From Treponema saccharophilum DSM 2985 (GTDB taxonomy: Bacteria > Spirochaetota > Spirochaetia > Treponematales > Treponemataceae): a DNA stretch of 64,000 nt. Position 1 is the stretch's first letter. Every line of letters starts with the position of its first letter. Positions 17,288-27,481 of this stretch are shown in pieces. A model generated the notes under the pieces. The model ran no database searches. It saw only the letters and a list, made by a program, of their open reading frames with translations, and was not told the DNA's origin. The position numbers were made by a program, and so were the translations under genes. The DNA lies in the NCBI RefSeq assembly GCF_000255555.1, contig NZ_AGRW01000045.1, positions 59,326 to 123,325 on the forward strand, given 5' to 3'.

Positions 17288-18820
17288 CTAGCGGGACTTT
17301 TTCAAATCCTCCAAGTCCGCGCTCCAGGACGAAAAAGCGGCGGCGTTCCATTTTTTGCCTTTGTAGGTTTCGTCGATTCGGAATTCATAGACATTCGTGA
17401 AGGCTCCTTTTTCTGTTATGTCGCGCAAATCCAGAATCTGCTCGCCTGTGCGGTCCAAAAGCGAGACTTCCTTCGTCTTTCCGTTCGCCATGTTGGTCAC
17501 GGTCAGCTTTTTGAGCCGTCCGTAATCCAATTCGCTCTCTTTCTCAAAATATCCGTTTTCAATTCTTATGATGCCGGAGACTGGACGATTGCATTTTAAG
17601 ACAAGCGTCGTTCCAATCGGAGAGCCGTCGATGATGAAGCCGAATCCGCCGCCGTCGTCGATGACCTCTTCCTCGCGAATCTCGTCCGCATACTCGCGCA
17701 CTTCGCCCGTATATTTTATCGTGTAAAATGTACCTGGCGGAATTTTCGCCGATTCTTCGTCGCCCTCGCGTCTTCTGATTTCTTTTCGGTCTATGCGCTT
17801 GATTCCGATTCGTCCGTCTTGAAAGAAGTTTCCCTCACGAAAATGGAACCAATTGGAATCTTCGCGCGTTTTTCCGCTCTCGTAGTAGTAGCTTGAAATC
17901 CGCTCGATTCTGTCGATTTGCGTCCAGGCGCTTATCGCCGCATCGAGCATACCTCCCGTTTTTGCAATGTCCGTTCCGATTACGCCGTCCATTCCCATGA
18001 AACCGTCGTCAAGATGAATCGCATACCGCAGGGAAATGTGCTTCAAAATGTCCTTTCCGTTTTCAAAAAGAAATTCCCTCGCCGCAGTAATGTCTTTTTG
18101 AAGCTTTTCCACCTGTCTATTGAATTCGAAATCGAATTCCTTGTCTTTTGAAAATTTATAGTCCCCGCCGTACTGTCCCGACGCGACGATAAAATCTTTC
18201 TGAATCCTTTTCCAAAATCCAGAAGGCGGAAGGTAGATGTGAATCGTGGCGTAGAGTTTTTCCAGGCAAATCTCCGCAATCTCCTCTTCGCTCATCTCGC
18301 TGAATTTCTTTGGAAGCAAAATCGCGTCAGGCTCCGCCGTCACAAGAAAGTTGTCGGTGAACGGAAGGTCTTTCGGCCGGTTCTTCCAAATCTCGTAAAG
18401 CGCGTTTTGAACTTTCGGCAGGACAAAATACGCCCAGGCCGCGTCCTTCACGCTGTCCTTCGTGACGGTGACCCTGTATCCCAAACCGCATTTTCCAGCC
18501 GACTCCTGTGGTTCCACGAATCCGTCGAAAATGTAGTGCATGATTAGCGCGAGCTGCCCTCCGTAATACTGCGGAACAGCCTTTTCTCCGTAGCATTTTT
18601 CCTTGAAGAAACTGCCCGGACTATGCCAATAGCGGTATGTTTCCATGTCGAACGGAACTCCCCGCACATTTTCCACATACACGAAAGGGATTCCGTATCT
18701 TTGCTCAAGCGTTTCGAGCGCGTTTTCTTTTGCCGTCTCCGCCGACTTCACATTGCCGACTCTCATGCACGACGAAAACGCAAAACATGATGCAAGAAAA
18801 AGAATTGCACGGATTTTCAT
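17288..18820 (-). CDS. Large lipoprotein of unknown function
   Basis: A 510-residue protein of no family I recognise. It starts at 18820 after AGGAAC with a lipoprotein signal, 'LASCFAFSSC', which sets the start; the longer frame to 18883 would bury the signal. The mature protein is rich in Glu, Asp, Lys and aromatic residues with no further membrane segment. The C-terminal part ('GTTLVLKCNRPVSGIIRIENGYF', 'VSLLDRTGEQILDLRDI', 'VYEFRIDETYKGKKW') resembles a beta-sandwich found in NADase-type glycan-binding (discoidin-like) modules of treponemes; this is a weak impression. It is probably anchored at the periplasmic or outer surface. Confidence 0.75.
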   Translation of the reverse strand: MKIRAILFLASCFAFSSCMRVGNVKSAETAKENALETLEQRYGIPFVYVENVRGVPFDMETYRYWHSPGSFFKEKCYGEKAVPQYYGGQLALIMHYIFDGFVEPQESAGKCGLGYRVTVTKDSVKDAAWAYFVLPKVQNALYEIWKNRPKDLPFTDNFLVTAEPDAILLPKKFSEMSEEEIAEICLEKLYATIHIYLPPSGFWKRIQKDFIVASGQYGGDYKFSKDKEFDFEFNRQVEKLQKDITAAREFLFENGKDILKHISLRYAIHLDDGFMGMDGVIGTDIAKTGGMLDAAISAWTQIDRIERISSYYYESGKTREDSNWFHFREGNFFQDGRIGIKRIDRKEIRRREGDEESAKIPPGTFYTIKYTGEVREYADEIREEEVIDDGGGFGFIIDGSPIGTTLVLKCNRPVSGIIRIENGYFEKESELDYGRLKKLTVTNMANGKTKEVSLLDRTGEQILDLRDITEKGAFTNVYEFRIDETYKGKKWNAAAFSSWSADLEDLKKSR

Positions 18821-19006
18821 GGTTCCTATACTAATATCGTTTAGAGCGGTTTGCAACGAATGTGCTGACAAGGAATCTAGCATTTAATTTTCTATTCCGA
18901 CGAATAAAAACGAATACGTGTTAAAATTGAATGTCGGGCCGATGCAAAACTGCAAAACTCGGCATTCAACCTAATTTGAAAAACGATTTTGGAGCAGAAA
19001 GTTATT

Positions 19007-20836
19007 ATGGAAGAAACAAGTTTTACAAAAGAGGATGCACAAAAGCTCCTTGCAGAAAATCCGCGCTGTGTGGTAATCCCTGAGGGTGTTACGAGCTTTA
19101 TGAGCTACCCTTTTGCCGACAATGCGTCGATTGAAGAGATACATCTTCCAAAGAGCATAACGTCTATTGAGATGGCGTTTAAGAACAACGAGAATCTCAC
19201 GGTGATTGAATATTCTGGCACGCTTGTCGAGTGGGAAAAGATAATCAACATATATGCAATGCTTGAAACGAGTGCGAAGAGCGTGAAATGCGCCGACGGA
19301 GAATGGGAAGTGCCGACTCTGCACATCACCACCAACTACAGCAAAAGCAGAGTGCTCCAAAAGTGCGCAAGGTTCGCCGAAAGCGTGGTTATCCCCGACG
19401 ACGTTGAGGAAATCTGCGGAAATGCGTTCTCCGGCTGCAAAAAGATAAAGTCGCTTACGATTCCCGAAAGCGTCAAAACAATCAGAGGTGCGAACTATGG
19501 CGGGCATTTTGCCTTTGACAGAATGGAGAGCCTTGAGGAGATTGAGATTCCCGCGACAGTTGAATCGTTTGAAGCCAAGTTCTGCGGCTGCACTTCGCTC
19601 AAAACGGTCAGAATGAAGTTCACGCAAAAGGAGCTTGGTTCGCACACGTTCCACGATAATATAAAGATTGGAGTCGACAAGACAAACACAGTCTGGCGTG
19701 ATATTCGACAAGAACTCTCCTGCCCTGCTCTTGAGACGGTAGAACTTCCGATTGTGGAAACGATAAACAAGTGCTTGAAAGGCTTGCCTGCTCTTAAAAC
19801 GGTGATTTTCCCCGATGAGCTTGGAAGTCTTGACCCGCTGGATATTCTGACGATTCCAGAAAGTGCGGAAATCCTTGTGGGCGAGAACGCAAAAATCGCA
19901 AAGACCTACATCGAGAAAGACGGAAAAACAACAGCCGAAATCATCTATGTCAAAAAGACTGGTAGGCTTTTGGCAGTGAGAACGAAAGAAACGAAGCTCG
20001 CTTTGCCCGATTGCATAAAGCAGATTGAGCCGAACTGTTTCCCGCCGTGCGTGATTGAGCTTGAGATGCCGAAATCGCTCAAGAAAATCAAGCTGCCGAA
20101 AAAAGACAGATGGAACGATTACGAGATAGACATCACATGCTCGAAAAACCTGCTTGCTTTCCTTGAAAACTACGACATCAACAGTTCTGACGCGGTGAAA
20201 GAGAAGCTCAAAAAAGAGAAAATCGCAACTGTGGCGGCGGTTGGTGCGGGCGGTTTGGCGATGAGTGCGCTTGACGGGCTGGACGTGGAAACAAAGGCAG
20301 TTACAAAACCGCGCGTTGGCTCGACGATTAGTGTGAAGCTCCCGTATGAATACAAAATCGAGTTCTTTTATCCGAAAAAGCAAAAGACTGAAGAGCAAGA
20401 GGCTCTTACGGCTCTGTTTGCGGCACTCACGGCGGAGCACGACGAGGCGACAGAAAGCAAGCTCGAATATCTTGAGAACATTTGGAACGTCGGCAATAAA
20501 AACAAAGAGATTTTGAAAGCAGAACTCACAAAAGCAGACTTTGACGACGCAACGATACAAGTTTTGCTTGAGAAAAAGCTCGAAGGCACTGACGTGAAAG
20601 CGACGGTTGAAAACCACATCGTAAAGTTGGTGGCACAAGACCGCTTTGTTGTTGTCTGCAAGGCAGAGTATCCAAAATACGCATACAGCCCGTTCAGAAT
20701 CGATTCTGATTTTGAGATGCTGAAAAATTCCGCAGAGAAAATCGCCGCTGCAAAATCGCTAGAAGAAGTGCAAGCCGAAGTCAAATGGCTGGAAGCATTT
20801 GCAATCGATACGCAGAACTGGAAAAAGGGAGAATAA
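19007..20836 (+). CDS. BspA-type leucine-rich-repeat protein, first of pair
   Basis: A 609-residue protein with LRR_5 (BspA/TpLRR) repeats of about 23 residues ('IPDDVEEICGNAFSGCKKIKSLTIPESV'). I start at ATG 19007; the TTG at 18989 is less likely. The N-terminus 'TKEDAQKLLAENPRCVVIPEGV' matches that of the next gene, so both share a design. Residues about 75-100 hold the 'GTLVEWEKI...KCADGEW' module often found at the end of such repeat blocks. The C-terminal third is helical and unlike the repeats. There is no signal peptide, unlike classical surface BspA proteins. It lies four bases before the next LRR gene and is co-transcribed with it. Confidence 0.88.
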   Translation: MEETSFTKEDAQKLLAENPRCVVIPEGVTSFMSYPFADNASIEEIHLPKSITSIEMAFKNNENLTVIEYSGTLVEWEKIINIYAMLETSAKSVKCADGEWEVPTLHITTNYSKSRVLQKCARFAESVVIPDDVEEICGNAFSGCKKIKSLTIPESVKTIRGANYGGHFAFDRMESLEEIEIPATVESFEAKFCGCTSLKTVRMKFTQKELGSHTFHDNIKIGVDKTNTVWRDIRQELSCPALETVELPIVETINKCLKGLPALKTVIFPDELGSLDPLDILTIPESAEILVGENAKIAKTYIEKDGKTTAEIIYVKKTGRLLAVRTKETKLALPDCIKQIEPNCFPPCVIELEMPKSLKKIKLPKKDRWNDYEIDITCSKNLLAFLENYDINSSDAVKEKLKKEKIATVAAVGAGGLAMSALDGLDVETKAVTKPRVGSTISVKLPYEYKIEFFYPKKQKTEEQEALTALFAALTAEHDEATESKLEYLENIWNVGNKNKEILKAELTKADFDDATIQVLLEKKLEGTDVKATVENHIVKLVAQDRFVVVCKAEYPKYAYSPFRIDSDFEMLKNSAEKIAAAKSLEEVQAEVKWLEAFAIDTQNWKKGE

Positions 20837-20840
20837 AAAA

Positions 20841-23537
20841 ATGGAATATACGAAACTTGATGTTGAGAAGATTGTCGCGAACAATCCGAGCATAACAGAA
20901 ATCGTCGTGCCGGAGGGAGTTACGGAGATTGGCGAGGGAGCTTTTTATGACGCAAAAAACACGCTTGAAAAGGTGGTCTTGCCAGAATCGTTGGTGAAAA
21001 TCGGGAAGCAGGCATTTGCATTTTGCCAAAAGCTCACGGCGATTGACTTGCCTGCTCATCTTACTGAAATCGCTGAAAATGCATTTCAAGAGTGTGGCTT
21101 GAAGAGCATTGTCTGTCCAAAGGGCTTGAAGAAGATTGACAGCTATGCATTCGGACAGTGCAAGAGTTTGGAGAGCGTGGAGCTGAACGACTCCGTGGTG
21201 AAAATCGGGAAGCAGGCATTTGCGCATTGCGAAAAGCTCACAGCGATAGATTTGCCGGGTAATCTTGTTGAAATCGATGACCGTGCATTTCAAGAGTGCG
21301 GCTTGAAGAGCCTTGTCTGTCCAAAGGACTTGAAGAAGATTGACAGCTATGCATTCGGACATTGCAAGAGTTTGGAGAGCGTGGAGCTGAACGAGGAAAT
21401 TGAAAGCATAAAAGACGCGTTCCCATTCTGTTCGGCTCTCAAAGAAATCAAGCTGCCAGAATCTTTGGCGAACGGTGATTTCAGCTTTTCGAGCTGTACG
21501 GCGTTGGAAAAGGTCGAATTGCCGAAAGCTTTGACAGAGATACCGAATTCTGCCTTCAGTCATTGTTCATCGCTCAAAAAAATCGAGATTCCTGCGGGCG
21601 TGAAAAAAATCAATTCTGGTGCTTTTGGTTCTGCGGCATTGGAAAGCATTGAGCTTCCTAGTGGGCTTGAGGAAATTGGCGAGATGGCATTTTTCAAGTG
21701 CAATCTCACGGCTATTGAACTGCCACAGTCGCTGAAGAAAATCGAGAGCAGTGCATTTTCGGGGAACAACATCGAAAGCGTGGTGTTCCCGTCTGGCATA
21801 GAAGAGGTGGATGGATTTGACTGCACTCCGCTAAAGAGCGTGGAAATCCCCGACGGCGTTTCTGAAATCGGAAGATTTGCATTCGCATCCTGCAAGAACT
21901 TGGAGAGCGTGAAACTTCCGAAAGAGCTTGTATATAAGGAAGAAAAATACATCGGCTGGCAAAATAAAGAAGAAACGCGGATTGTTGGCGGTATCGGGGA
22001 CTCGGCGTTTTCTGGCTGCGAGAAGCTGACTTCCATTGAGTTGCCTGAAAATCTCGACATGATTCAAAGCAATACATTCGAGGGTTGTGCGTCTCTAAAG
22101 TCTATAAAAATCCCTGCAAGCGTGAAAGCAATATACGGAAAAGCGTTCAAAGGCTGCACTGCACTCGAAGAGATAGAAATCCCTGCGACTGTGGAAAAAG
22201 CAAGCAACGAAATCTTCTTGGATTCCGGCGTGAAAAAAATCAGATGGCTTTCAAAAGCTGAAATCATGACAGGTGCGCTGAAGGATATGGGGAACTTGGA
22301 GGAAGCTGAACTCAACGGAGCGACAATCGAGAAGTTTGCATTTGCTGGCAACGGCAGACCAAGCAAAGACTGCCCACTCAAAAAACTCACCATCGGCAAA
22401 GACACAGAGAAAATCGAAGATAGTGCATTTGCGTATTTGGACAAACTATCAGAAATCAGCGTGGACGCAGAGAACAAGAAATACGCTTTTGATTCTGGCT
22501 GTTTGTATGCAAAAAGCACGAAGCGGCTTATCCGTGCTGTTCCTGTGGGCGAGAAAGACGGGAAGCCGCTCTATCAGATTACCGACAAAGTAAAGGCAAT
22601 CGGAGCAAATGCGTTCCCGAAAAGTGTGGAGAACGCCGTCGTTGAGTTCTTGGGCAAAATCGAGAAAGTGAGCGACAAGGCTGTTGACGGTTTCAGCAAA
22701 TCTAGCTGGAAAAAGGAGTTTACTCCAGACGGCGCGACGGGCGGAGCTAGAACCGTGTACGATGCAATGAACTTCGTCAAGGCAAAGGAAGCCAAAATCG
22801 AAGCCGTGAAGAAAGCGAGCGCGGACGCTTTGGTGCAAGTAGCTTTGTCTGATTGGCAATACGGATACGACGAATGTGATGGCTACTCCCCTGCTCGCAA
22901 AGTCTACCGCGTGAAGTTGCCGTTTGGTGCGTCGTTTATCGTGAATATGAAGATGAAGCCGACTCAAAAAGACGCGCAGACCGTGTTCGACGCAATCAAC
23001 AGCCTAAAGCCGATTTCGACAGACGAGTTTGTTTTGTTTGAAAAGCTACGAGAGTTGAGCGAACAGAGTGAAATGAGCCTGAAACCGCCAGCCAGCGGAA
23101 ACGGAAAGTATCTGATTGAGTTCAGCGGGGACAGAAACAGCTACAACGACAGCAAAAACACGTTTGTTTCGTCGGAGGGCGTGCCAAGCGATAGTTTTAT
23201 TGAAAAGGACATTGAATCTTTCTTTGCAGGCACAAAACTGGAGTATCAGCTATTGCTCAAGGCAGAAAAAGACAGCAACGGAAATGCGAAAATGCCGTCA
23301 GTGCAAATCGCCATCAAAAAAGGCGACAAAATCGTTGTGTTTAAATTCCGAGAATGGAAAATCTTTGCCCGCGGAAAAGACGACAATGGCAATGTAAGAA
23401 ACTACCTTGATATTCGCCACGGCTTGCAGAATATCATCGCGCTTGTGCAGAAAACCGACGGCGACGATATTGCAGCGGCTCTTGCACTTGATAAAGATAT
23501 ACAGCGAATAGCAAAGCCTTTTGTGTTTAGTGTTTAG
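20841..23537 (+). CDS. BspA-type leucine-rich-repeat protein, second of pair
   Basis: An 898-residue protein, mostly TpLRR repeats between residues about 18 and 610, each reading roughly 'IE-IPxxVxxIGxxAFxxCxxLxS'. A 204-base direct duplication (20993-21400) copies three repeats almost exactly, a sign of recent growth. The C-terminal 290 residues are not repeats and are shared in style with the upstream protein ('YRVKLPFGASFIVNMKMKPTQ'). No signal peptide is visible. The start at 20841 follows a weak GGGAGAA. A long hairpin at 23545-23626 closes the operon. Function unknown; such repeats mediate protein or surface binding in other bacteria. Confidence 0.88.
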   Translation: MEYTKLDVEKIVANNPSITEIVVPEGVTEIGEGAFYDAKNTLEKVVLPESLVKIGKQAFAFCQKLTAIDLPAHLTEIAENAFQECGLKSIVCPKGLKKIDSYAFGQCKSLESVELNDSVVKIGKQAFAHCEKLTAIDLPGNLVEIDDRAFQECGLKSLVCPKDLKKIDSYAFGHCKSLESVELNEEIESIKDAFPFCSALKEIKLPESLANGDFSFSSCTALEKVELPKALTEIPNSAFSHCSSLKKIEIPAGVKKINSGAFGSAALESIELPSGLEEIGEMAFFKCNLTAIELPQSLKKIESSAFSGNNIESVVFPSGIEEVDGFDCTPLKSVEIPDGVSEIGRFAFASCKNLESVKLPKELVYKEEKYIGWQNKEETRIVGGIGDSAFSGCEKLTSIELPENLDMIQSNTFEGCASLKSIKIPASVKAIYGKAFKGCTALEEIEIPATVEKASNEIFLDSGVKKIRWLSKAEIMTGALKDMGNLEEAELNGATIEKFAFAGNGRPSKDCPLKKLTIGKDTEKIEDSAFAYLDKLSEISVDAENKKYAFDSGCLYAKSTKRLIRAVPVGEKDGKPLYQITDKVKAIGANAFPKSVENAVVEFLGKIEKVSDKAVDGFSKSSWKKEFTPDGATGGARTVYDAMNFVKAKEAKIEAVKKASADALVQVALSDWQYGYDECDGYSPARKVYRVKLPFGASFIVNMKMKPTQKDAQTVFDAINSLKPISTDEFVLFEKLRELSEQSEMSLKPPASGNGKYLIEFSGDRNSYNDSKNTFVSSEGVPSDSFIEKDIESFFAGTKLEYQLLLKAEKDSNGNAKMPSVQIAIKKGDKIVVFKFREWKIFARGKDDNGNVRNYLDIRHGLQNIIALVQKTDGDDIAAALALDKDIQRIAKPFVFSV
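20993..21400 (+). repeat. 204-bp tandem duplication inside LRR gene
   Basis: The segment beginning GGTGAAAATCGGGAAGCAGG at 20993 recurs at 21197, 204 bases later, and the copies remain nearly identical to about 21395. Each unit encodes 68 residues, three LRR repeats. Confidence 0.9.
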
Positions 23538-23544
23538 TTAAAAT

Positions 23545-23626
23545 AATTGCCACACGGATTCCGAATTACTAACGTAATTCGTTTTGCAAAAACGACGTTA
23601 GTCGTTTCAAATCCGTGTGGCAATTT
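23545..23626 (+). terminator. Long stem-loop after the LRR operon
   Basis: AATTGCCACACGGATT (23545-23560) pairs with AATCCGTGTGGCAATT (23610-23625), with a nested ACTAACG/CGTTAGT stem inside, followed by a short T run. It probably ends transcription of the LRR pair. The remainder of 23627-23777 holds short direct repeats (CTTACAAAACAG) and a pyrimidine-rich stretch but no gene. Confidence 0.7.
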
Positions 23627-23765
23627 TAAGCAGACTAAGCCTGCCTTACAAAACAGGTTGTGTCTGTCTTACAAAACAGCCTTTGGCTAAAAACCTCTCC
23701 CCCACCCTCTCCTACCAGGCGGCGGACAAATCCGCTTTTTAAGATGAAATAAAATATAAGCTGTA

Positions 23766-23771
23766 TACAAT
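23766..23771 (+). promoter_or_regulatory. -10-like box directly before the chemoreceptor gene
   Basis: TACAAT at 23766-23771 is separated from the ATG by six bases (GGGCAC), the same spacing as at xth and galT; no Shine-Dalgarno sequence and no clear -35 box were seen. Confidence 0.4.
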
Positions 23772-23777
23772 GGGCAC

Positions 23778-25946
23778 ATGAAAACATCTATTCGATTCTC
23801 TATCGTCAAGAAAATGACGATTGGCATTACGGTGCTCACGCTTTCTTTCATCATTGCACTCGGAACAATCATTTATGCACGCGTCCACGCGCTCAACAAC
23901 GAACAGTTCTACGAAAAGCTCAATCAGTCGCTCAACCTTATGGACGTCACGATGCGGAACTATTTTGAGAGCATCGCAACGTCGGTCAAGCTTTTTTCCG
24001 AAACGAATTTGATAAAAGAGGACAACGACAACATCAAATCGTATGTCGGCATGACGGACGCGAGCGGAAAAATCGCGATGACCCCGCTTGAGAACGGAGA
24101 ATACGAGGCGGGAGTGTACCGGCTGGCGCGCGCATTCGTGAACAACAAGCCGGAGCTTTTGGGCATGAGCCTGGCGCTGGAAAGCAACGGAGCATTCACG
24201 CGCTATCCTGAAGTCGCGCGCACGAACAATTACGACAGCCGGACGCGCTCATGGTACGCGGACGCAGTGAAGGCAAACGGAAAGGTGCATTTCTCGAAGG
24301 CGTACACCACAAGCGCGGGCGAGACGGTCGTCGTCGCAAGCCGGACAGTGAAAACAGAAGGCGGGAAGATTCGCGGAGTTGTCACGACGGACGCCGATTT
24401 GTCGAATTTGAAAGATTTGTTCCGCTCGATTTCGGGAAGCGACTACAAGAAGACTTCGATAATTTTGTGCGACGCGGACGGCTCGATTCTTGTGGACACA
24501 ATCCACTCGGCGAATCTGTTCAAAAACATCAGGGAAGTCGGAATCAAGGGCTTGGCGCAGTTCAGGAACGGCCAGGAGATTTCATTCCGAGAGAGAATCG
24601 AGGGGCACGGCTGCGAAATCCGCACAATCGCGTCGAAGAACGGCGTCATTCCGCTCAATTATGTCGTAGTCGTGCCGGATGTCGAATCAAAAAAGAGCAA
24701 CAAGGCGATTGTCAGGGCGTTGCTTTTGTTCCTTGCGATTGCGATTGCGACAAGCATAATTTCCTCGGGCATTTTCGGTCGAAAAATCGCAAGCCCGCTC
24801 CTCAAAGTCACGGGAATCCTCAAGAACATCTCGGAAGGCGACGGGGATTTGACGCAGCGGCTTCCGAAACTGTCGAAGGACGAAATCGGGGAGCTTTCCG
24901 AATATTTCAACGCCGTGATGAAAAAGCTTTCGATATCGATTTCCTCGGTAAAGGTTGAATCGGAGACGATGCACGACATCGGGAAGAACCTTGCCGAGAA
25001 CGTGAACGAAACGGCGAGCGCGACAACGGAGATTTCCGCGAACATCGAGAACATGCGCTCACAGGTGGAATCGCAGGCGGCAGGCGTCGAGGAGACGACG
25101 GCGACGATGAAAAGCATCGTCGAGGGAATCAGGAGACTCAACACCGACATCGATTCCCAGAGCGAAAGCGTTGACAATTCTTCAAGTGCGATTGACCAGC
25201 TCGTGTCGAACATCAGGAGCGTTACCGCCATCCTCGAAAAGAATTCGGAAACGGTGGAAAAGCTCACGAATTCGGCAGAAAAAGGCAGGACGCTCATCGC
25301 GGAAACCGTGGACTTGACGCAGAAAATCAGCGAGGATTCAAAAGGGCTCATGGACGCGACGAAAATCATCCAGAACATCGCGTCGCAGACGAACCTGCTC
25401 GCAATGAACGCGGCAATCGAGGCGGCCCATGCGGGAGAGACAGGCAAAGGATTCGCGGTCGTCTCGGACGAAATCAGGAAGCTCGCCGAAGACTCAAGCG
25501 CGCAGGGAAAGCACATTTCTGACGTTCTCTCAAAGCTCGGCCAGCTCATCGCGACGGTCGCGAAGAGCGCGGAAAGCATCCAGCACCAGTTCGCGATTAT
25601 CTTCACGAACACGCAGGCGGTCAGCACGCAGGAAGAGGTCATCAAAAGCGCGATGGAAGAGCAGAGCGCGGGAAGCCAGCAGGTTCTGGATGCGATGAGA
25701 CAAATCACGGCGCACACGGCGAACGTCAAGACGGAAGCGGCTGCGATGAACGAAGGCAGCACGCAGATTCTCGACGAGATGTCGAAGCTCGCATCCCTCA
25801 CCGCCGAAATCAACAGCGGAATGAACGAGATGACGGCCGGTGTCGTCGAAATCAACACGACGATGCAGGAAATAAACCAGAAATCGGCGGAAACGAGCGG
25901 CAGCATCTCAAAAGTTGCCGAAGTCCTGGGAACGTTCAAAGTCTGA
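23778..25946 (+). CDS. Methyl-accepting chemotaxis protein (Cache sensor)
   Basis: A 722-residue chemoreceptor. Membrane segments at about residues 14-33 and 310-332 flank a double-Cache ligand domain ('[26 protein letters not shown]'). A HAMP domain follows ('[25 protein letters not shown]'), then the signalling hairpin with the conserved tip '[21 protein letters not shown]'. There is no C-terminal CheR-binding pentapeptide. The Cache sensor normally reads small molecules such as amino acids or carboxylates. It is a single-gene unit with no Shine-Dalgarno site and a -10-like box six bases before ATG. Confidence 0.96.
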   Translation: MKTSIRFSIVKKMTIGITVLTLSFIIALGTIIYARVHALNNEQFYEKLNQSLNLMDVTMRNYFESIATSVKLFSETNLIKEDNDNIKSYVGMTDASGKIAMTPLENGEYEAGVYRLARAFVNNKPELLGMSLALESNGAFTRYPEVARTNNYDSRTRSWYADAVKANGKVHFSKAYTTSAGETVVVASRTVKTEGGKIRGVVTTDADLSNLKDLFRSISGSDYKKTSIILCDADGSILVDTIHSANLFKNIREVGIKGLAQFRNGQEISFRERIEGHGCEIRTIASKNGVIPLNYVVVVPDVESKKSNKAIVRALLLFLAIAIATSIISSGIFGRKIASPLLKVTGILKNISEGDGDLTQRLPKLSKDEIGELSEYFNAVMKKLSISISSVKVESETMHDIGKNLAENVNETASATTEISANIENMRSQVESQAAGVEETTATMKSIVEGIRRLNTDIDSQSESVDNSSSAIDQLVSNIRSVTAILEKNSETVEKLTNSAEKGRTLIAETVDLTQKISEDSKGLMDATKIIQNIASQTNLLAMNAAIEAAHAGETGKGFAVVSDEIRKLAEDSSAQGKHISDVLSKLGQLIATVAKSAESIQHQFAIIFTNTQAVSTQEEVIKSAMEEQSAGSQQVLDAMRQITAHTANVKTEAAAMNEGSTQILDEMSKLASLTAEINSGMNEMTAGVVEINTTMQEINQKSAETSGSISKVAEVLGTFKV

Positions 25947-26001
25947 CAGGTCAGATTTCGGAGACGGCACGAGCAGGTCGTTGCGCGGAGCCGAAGCATG
26001 G

Positions 26002-26022
26002 ATTCCGAAACGAGTTCGGAAT
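26002..26022. repeat. Small dispersed hairpin element
   Basis: ATTCCGAA (26002-26009) and TTCGGAAT (26015-26022) around CGAG, the same type as at 8304-8324, in the intergenic space after the chemoreceptor gene. Confidence 0.7.
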
Positions 26023-26196
26023 GGCACTTTTTTATGTGCTGTCAGGAAACTCCGGAAGCCAACCGAATCTTGCGCCCTCTCCGAGAAAATTGTTCCGTAA
26101 ATCGGCAGGCGGGCGGCTTTTTTTTGCGGGATTGTCTATAAAAAGAGATTCCTATTTATGGTAGAATCCCCGCATTTCGTTTTAGGAGTCTAAAAA

Positions 26197-27420
26197 ATGA
26201 ACTTTCTCAAAAAAGTTTTTGGAGTGCCGCTTGTCCTTCGGATTGCAATCGGTCTTGTTCTTGGCATCGTGCTTGGGCTTTTGTTTCCGCAGGCGTCATT
26301 CATCGGAGTTCTCGGAACCTTGTTCATCGGTGCCTTGAAGGGCGTCGCTCCGATTCTCGTTCTTCTTCTCGTGATAAGCTCTCTTTCCGTTGCCGGCAAG
26401 AACCTCGGAAAACGATTCACAATGGTCATCGCCCTCTACATCGCTTCGACCTTGATAGCGGCTCTTATTGCTGTTCTTGCGAGCTATATGTTCCCGGTTA
26501 CAGTGGTCCTGGCCTCCACCGAGGAGATGTCCGCACCCGGCTCTTTGAGCGATGTGTTCTCGAATCTTCTGACGAACATGGTCATGAATCCTGTCGCCTG
26601 CGTAATGAACGCGAACTATGTCGGAATCCTCTTCTGGGCGATTTTGACGGGTCTTTCAATCAGAAAATTCACCGACGATTCTACGAAAACCGTTCTTAAA
26701 GATATTTCCACGGCCGTTTCCGTGACGATTTCGTGGATTATCCAGACGGCTCCGTTCGGCATTCTCGGCATCGCGTTTACGACCGTAAGCGACAAGGGAC
26801 TCATGGTCTTCACGTCTTACGGAAAGCTCATCGTCCTTCTTGTCGGGTGCATGCTTTTTCAGGCGTTGGTCATCAACCCGCTCATCGTCGCCGTCAGTCT
26901 CAAGAAAAATCCGTATCCGCTCGTCTTCAGATGCCTCCGTGAATCCGCGGTTACGGCCTTCTTCACCCGAAGCTCCGCGGCGAACATTCCAATCAACATG
27001 GCTTTGTGCGAGAAACTCGGCCTCCACAAGGATTTCTATTCCGTTTCGATTCCGCTCGGCGCGACAATCAACATGGACGGAGCCGCAATCACGATTACGG
27101 TGATGTCGCTTGCCGCCGCCAAATCGCTCGGAATCGAGGTGCACATTCTCCACGCGCTCATCCTTTCGATTGTGGCGACTCTCGGAGCGTGCGGCGCGTC
27201 CGGTGTCGCCGGCGGCTCCCTCCTCCTCATTCCGATGGCGTGCTCGATGCTCGGCGTTCCGCAGGACATCGCGATGCAGATGGTGAGCATCGGATTCATG
27301 ATTGGAATCATCCAGGATTCGCTGGAGACCGCCTTGAATTCTTCAAGCGACGTCTTGATTACAGCAACAGCCGATTTTGCCCAGAAAAACAAAAATCTTT
27401 CGGCAGAGGCTAATGCTTAA
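26197..27420 (+). CDS. sstT: Serine/threonine:sodium symporter
   Basis: A 407-residue dicarboxylate/amino acid:cation symporter family protein of the SstT type, the usual length. Eight or more hydrophobic segments and the substrate- and ion-binding loop regions are visible: 'TAFFTRSSAANIPINMALCEKLG', 'GATINMDGAAITITVMSLAAA' and 'LGACGASGVAGGSLLLIPMAC'. It imports serine and threonine with sodium across the inner membrane. The start has TAGGAG upstream. It is a single-gene unit ended by the hairpin at 27435. Confidence 0.95.
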   Translation: MNFLKKVFGVPLVLRIAIGLVLGIVLGLLFPQASFIGVLGTLFIGALKGVAPILVLLLVISSLSVAGKNLGKRFTMVIALYIASTLIAALIAVLASYMFPVTVVLASTEEMSAPGSLSDVFSNLLTNMVMNPVACVMNANYVGILFWAILTGLSIRKFTDDSTKTVLKDISTAVSVTISWIIQTAPFGILGIAFTTVSDKGLMVFTSYGKLIVLLVGCMLFQALVINPLIVAVSLKKNPYPLVFRCLRESAVTAFFTRSSAANIPINMALCEKLGLHKDFYSVSIPLGATINMDGAAITITVMSLAAAKSLGIEVHILHALILSIVATLGACGASGVAGGSLLLIPMACSMLGVPQDIAMQMVSIGFMIGIIQDSLETALNSSSDVLITATADFAQKNKNLSAEANA

Positions 27421-27434
27421 ACTGTGAATTTTTT

Positions 27435-27475
27435 ATACCCGCCATGCTGAAAAATCGGAATGGCGGGTATTTTTT
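27435..27475 (+). terminator. Terminator of sstT
   Basis: ATACCCGCCAT (27435-27445) pairs with ATGGCGGGTAT (27460-27470) followed by a T run. It lies between sstT and the convergent viperin-like gene. Confidence 0.9.
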
Positions 27476-27481
27476 CGCATT

